The notes under the pieces: generated by a model | Seen by the model: the letters and a program-made list of their open reading frames with translations, nothing else | What the model was told of the DNA's origin: nothing | The model's database searches: none | Made by a program: the position numbers and the translations under genes | Assembly (NCBI RefSeq): GCF_900104695.1 | Contig: NZ_FNSW01000001.1 | Coordinates: forward strand, 2,232,001 to 2,296,000 | DNA: 64,000 nt | Reading direction: 5' to 3' | Origin: Paenibacillus sp. GP183 | GTDB taxonomy: Bacteria > Bacillota > Bacilli > Paenibacillales > NBRC-103111 | Shown: positions 61,720 to 64,000 of the stretch, in pieces | Layout of the letters: every line of letters starts with the position of its first letter | Position numbering within the stretch: position 1 is the stretch's first letter

Positions 61720-62109
61720 TTAATTTAACGATTCAAGCCATTCAACAACTGACTTTGCCGCATCCCCACCGGCCTTTGCGTGCTCAACAAGGGAAATTGT
61801 ATGTGGACCTTTGGCATTCTTCAATTCTGGATAATCATTCAACATAGACTTTACAATATCAATTTTTCCAAGCATGGCTGCTGCAAACACATCGAGTCTT
61901 GCACCTTTAGCAAGTAAATATTCAGCTATATCTTTTCTTCCCATATGGGCGGCGGCACCTAATGAAGTTTCCCAGTCACCACCTCCCCAATCCCATGCAG
62001 CATTCAATAAACTGGGCTCCTGTTCTAATAGTTGCTTAACCCTTTCAAAATCACCGTGAGCATTTCCAACGAAATCTTTTACTAGTTCTGGGCTCAATGT
62101 TTCTGCCAT
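61720..62109 (-). CDS. Ankyrin-repeat protein
   Basis: A 129-residue cytoplasmic solenoid with about three ankyrin repeats: GDFERVKQLLEQEPSLLNAAW, TSLGAAAHMGRKDIAEYLLAKGARLD and VFAAAMLGKIDIVKSMLNDYPEL. AAGGAGA precedes the ATG. Binding partner unknown. Confidence 0.88.
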   Translation of the reverse strand: MAETLSPELVKDFVGNAHGDFERVKQLLEQEPSLLNAAWDWGGGDWETSLGAAAHMGRKDIAEYLLAKGARLDVFAAAMLGKIDIVKSMLNDYPELKNAKGPHTISLVEHAKAGGDAAKSVVEWLESLN

Positions 62110-62235
62110 GTATTATTTCTCCTTTAATTGTTTTAAATTTCTTGCTATATCAGTTCAACTTACACCTATTTTTTTCCTTTAAAATTTTAAATTCCATCAA
62201 AATATTTCCCCAACCCCTCAAAAGTGTTATTCCAT

Positions 62236-62296
62236 TAAACTCCTATTAGTGAAGCGAAGAGCTGCCATACGGCATTGAACTATCGTACCCTTTAGT
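62236..62296 (-). repeat. Cassette-type intergenic repeat, copy 14
   Basis: Degenerate core B (AAACTCCTATTAG), weak GCTGCC/GGCA hairpin, core A variant GAACTATCGTACCCTTTAG (62278-62296). Confidence 0.65.
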
Positions 62297-62324
62297 TGAA
62301 TGATTCAATATGAAAGTAACTGTT

Positions 62325-62777
62325 TTAATCGTTTGTCTTACCATTAATATTCCAATAACCACCCGTTAATTTCGCATCCATAACTGGGAAAGACGTACCA
62401 GCGACGACATTCCCATCCGCTAGGTGCACATAAACTTCCGTTTTTCCTTTGGCTTTCATGTTACCATTTTTATAATTATCCAAAGGGTGGTTTTTAACTA
62501 TAAATTTTTCTACCTCCACTGTTTTTCCATATACATTTTCAGGGTTGTTTCCTGGGAGTGTCCAGTACATTGAATAAGGCAATGTTTTGACTAAATCTTT
62601 TGTTAGAACGTAAGTCGAAACAGAACCTTCATACGATAAAACTTTGTAACCTTCATTTTCTATATATGTCTTTGCGGTTTTTGCATTTTCCGTATATTGC
62701 TGGTTTTCCGTGGCTCTACACCCAAATAAAAACGTAGTTATTATTAAGAAAGTTAAAAACAAAGCCGTTTTTCTCAA
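62325..62777 (-). CDS. Putative lipoprotein of unknown function
   Basis: A 150-residue protein with a lipoprotein signal (LFLTFLIITTFLFGCRATE, Cys20). The mature part (NAKTAKTYIENEGYKVLSYEG ... YVHLADGNVVAGTSFPVMD) resembles small Bacillales lipoproteins of unknown role. The start is TTG with GGAGGG at 5 nt. Confidence 0.75.
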   Translation of the reverse strand: MRKTALFLTFLIITTFLFGCRATENQQYTENAKTAKTYIENEGYKVLSYEGSVSTYVLTKDLVKTLPYSMYWTLPGNNPENVYGKTVEVEKFIVKNHPLDNYKNGNMKAKGKTEVYVHLADGNVVAGTSFPVMDAKLTGGYWNINGKTND

Positions 62778-62887
62778 AGAAACCCTCCTTCAAATTATTA
62801 TTTAATCCAATTTTAATGTGTTACTAACAACTCTACCAACTTGATTTTCTTATTCCCCTTGGTGTTCTCACGTTTTTTACCCTAAGT

Positions 62888-62925
62888 AACGAAAGCTCGC
62901 CGTTAGTTGAGCGAAGGCATCAATG
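62888..62925 (-). repeat. Cassette-type intergenic repeat, copy 15 (degenerate)
   Basis: Core B variant AAGCTCGCCGTTAGTTGAGC near 62888; no clear hairpin or core A. Confidence 0.45.
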
Positions 62926-63007
62926 TGAGGTTCTCTGAAAATCGAAGTTCTGCTTTTGGATCGGCAATGGATGTAAGTTCTTGTCCTTATAAAACGTCCT
63001 TAAATAT

Positions 63008-63340
63008 TTAATTGCTTGACTGGACTACTCCAGAAAAGCACTCAGCTAATGATTCTGAAAACGGGAGAATCAGGTTTTTATTCCAATCTGATATTCTATT
63101 TTCATGAATCTCAATGAATAAACTCTTTTTTTGAGGCCAATATGTTACCTCAAGAACCCCCGACTTCTTACCATGTTTCAAGTGATAGTGATAAGAACCC
63201 TTCATTGTAGAAAGTGTTGTCTTTTGAGTCACATCAAGGTGAAAGTTAGCAATGATCTCTTCAATAGTTTGAACAACAAAATCCACATCTAGCAACTTTA
63301 CTTCTGACATTTTTGAGTTGATCACTTCATATTTTATCAT
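63008..63340 (-). CDS. Hypothetical protein (110 aa)
   Basis: Soluble alpha-beta protein (MIKYEVINSKMSEVKLLDVD ... GVLEVTYWPQKKSLFIEIHENR). No family is recognised. A GGAA site lies 7-9 nt before the ATG. It is one more lone gene between two repeat copies. Confidence 0.65.
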   Translation of the reverse strand: MIKYEVINSKMSEVKLLDVDFVVQTIEEIIANFHLDVTQKTTLSTMKGSYHYHLKHGKKSGVLEVTYWPQKKSLFIEIHENRISDWNKNLILPFSESLAECFSGVVQSSN

Positions 63341-63388
63341 TAGTGAATTCCTTCCCCACCACTACAATATAAAGGCCGACCTTTATTG

Positions 63389-63450
63389 TGCTATCGTTAT
63401 CCGTTAGTTCAGCAGGCTACCCATGGTGCCGGCAACCTGTCTGTGTGATT
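63389..63450 (-). repeat. Cassette-type intergenic repeat, copy 16
   Basis: Core A GTGCTATCGTTATCCGTTAG ends at 63407 and is followed by AGCAGGCTACC with GGCAACCTG hairpin arms. The order of parts is inverted compared with other copies, so it may be a composite of two degraded elements. Confidence 0.6.
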
Positions 63451-63500
63451 TATTTAGCTCTTGTTTTCCGAGAGCAACAAACGGCTTTATAATTAATACC

Positions 63501-64000
63501 TTACTGCCGGCGTTCAAAAGCAAGACGTAATGCAAGACCAGTCAAGACACTTCCCATAAGCCAACGCTGTACCCGTAACCACGTAGGTCGTGTGCTAAAC
63601 CAAGCAGCAACCCTACTCGCTGCAAGCACAATCAAGAGGTTAACCGTAAAACTAACGGTTATTTGTATAAGACCCAAAGTCGCACTTTGAATAAACAAAG
63701 AACCCCGAGAGGGATCTTCAAACTGAGGCAGTAGTGAAACATACAGGATAGCTATCTTTGGATTGAACAGGTTAGTCATGAACCCCATCAAAAATAACTT
63801 CTTTGGCGGGTCAATAGAAAGAATTCGAGGCGACAGAATAGATGCAGCTCCAGGCTTGATGGCATTCCATGCAAGCCAGAGCAAGTAGGCAGCACCTGCG
63901 AACTTTACAGTTTCGAAAACAAATGGAACCGCAGTAAAAAGAACTGTAAGCCCGAACATTGTTGCAATAATGTAAACAATGAAGCCAAGCATGACGCCAA
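63501..64000 (-). CDS. LysE/RhtB-family amino-acid exporter (5' end beyond the window)
   Basis: The visible ~165 C-terminal residues of a polytopic exporter: FAGAAYLLWLAWNAIKPG, the GFMTNLFNPKIAILYVSLLPQF signature of the RhtB/LysE family, and three further TM helices. The frame is open to the end of the window, so the N-terminus with the usual GPN motif is not visible. Last member of the repeat-separated array that can be seen. Confidence 0.9.
   Translation of the reverse strand, partial: GVMLGFIVYIIATMFGLTVLFTAVPFVFETVKFAGAAYLLWLAWNAIKPGAASILSPRILSIDPPKKLFLMGFMTNLFNPKIAILYVSLLPQFEDPSRGSLFIQSATLGLIQITVSFTVNLLIVLAASRVAAWFSTRPTWLRVQRWLMGSVLTGLALRLAFERRQ

Noticed and set aside
50827-63450. Classical integron attC array or CRISPR array
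   Set aside because: The repeat cores are in direct orientation rather than the inverted RYYYAAC/GTTRRRY layout of attC, no integron integrase is seen, and spacing is gene-sized and irregular with no cas genes, so neither label fits.

Overview
The window looks like chromosomal DNA of a spore-forming Paenibacillaceae-type member of the Bacillales. The evidence is a cotJABC spore-coat operon, a sinI/sinR pair, a suf operon in the Gram-positive order (sufC-D-S-U-B), uppP, a T-box leader, strong AGGAGG ribosome sites, frequent TTG/GTG starts and moderate GC. No rRNA, tRNA or CRISPR array was seen. All coordinates come from reading the sequence; no database search was run.

Layout. 1-2.8 kb: amino-sugar catabolism (RpiR-type regulator, nagB, nagA). 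2.8-5.1 kb: an IS4/IS701-like element next to the 3' remnant of a surface-protein gene. 5.2-9.1 kb: an AlkA-type glycosylase, cotJABC, a G-rich tract and a CorC/HlyC-type membrane protein. 9.4-15.5 kb: an MMPL transporter, an HD-GYP phosphodiesterase, a frameshifted IS1182-type element that split the uppP terminator, and uppP. 15.6-20.1 kb: a YunD-type 5'-nucleotidase, a MoaD-MoaE fusion with MoeB, and a second HD-GYP protein. 20.1-23.4 kb: a five-gene envelope operon with a glutathionylspermidine-synthase-like ATP-grasp ligase and a DUF350 protein. 23.5-31.6 kb: an NlpC/P60 hydrolase, the suf operon behind a Fur-like operator, a DUF1802 protein and Dps. 31.7-35.7 kb: mtnK-mtnA methionine salvage, a PadR regulator and sinI/sinR.

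35.8-42.8 kb holds secreted glycosidases and a four-gene operon (HEAT-repeat protein, processive GT2, pseudo-receiver, GH-type hydrolase) that looks like an exopolysaccharide machine. 43.1-46.6 kb is a four-gene operon (UbiA-type phosphoribosyl transferase, SMR-type flippase, PAP2-like phosphatase, GT-C transferase). It parallels the mycobacterial decaprenyl-phosphoryl-pentose pathway and may decorate the cell surface with a pentose. 46.6-50.3 kb looks acquired: an orphan gene end, a metallochaperone, an alpha/beta-hydrolase remnant and an ArsR/SulP unit.

From 50.8 kb to the end of the window, about 19 mostly single genes all lie on the minus strand. They encode small membrane proteins, WecG/TagA, a DLH hydrolase, SerC, glyoxalases, HisB, an esterase, NUDIX, a P-loop kinase, an ankyrin protein and others. 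They are separated by about 16 copies of one ~60-95 bp repeat. Each full copy has two directly oriented CTAACGGG cores around a hairpin. The architecture is cassette-like but does not match classical integron attC sites, and I rate it the most interesting structure in the window.
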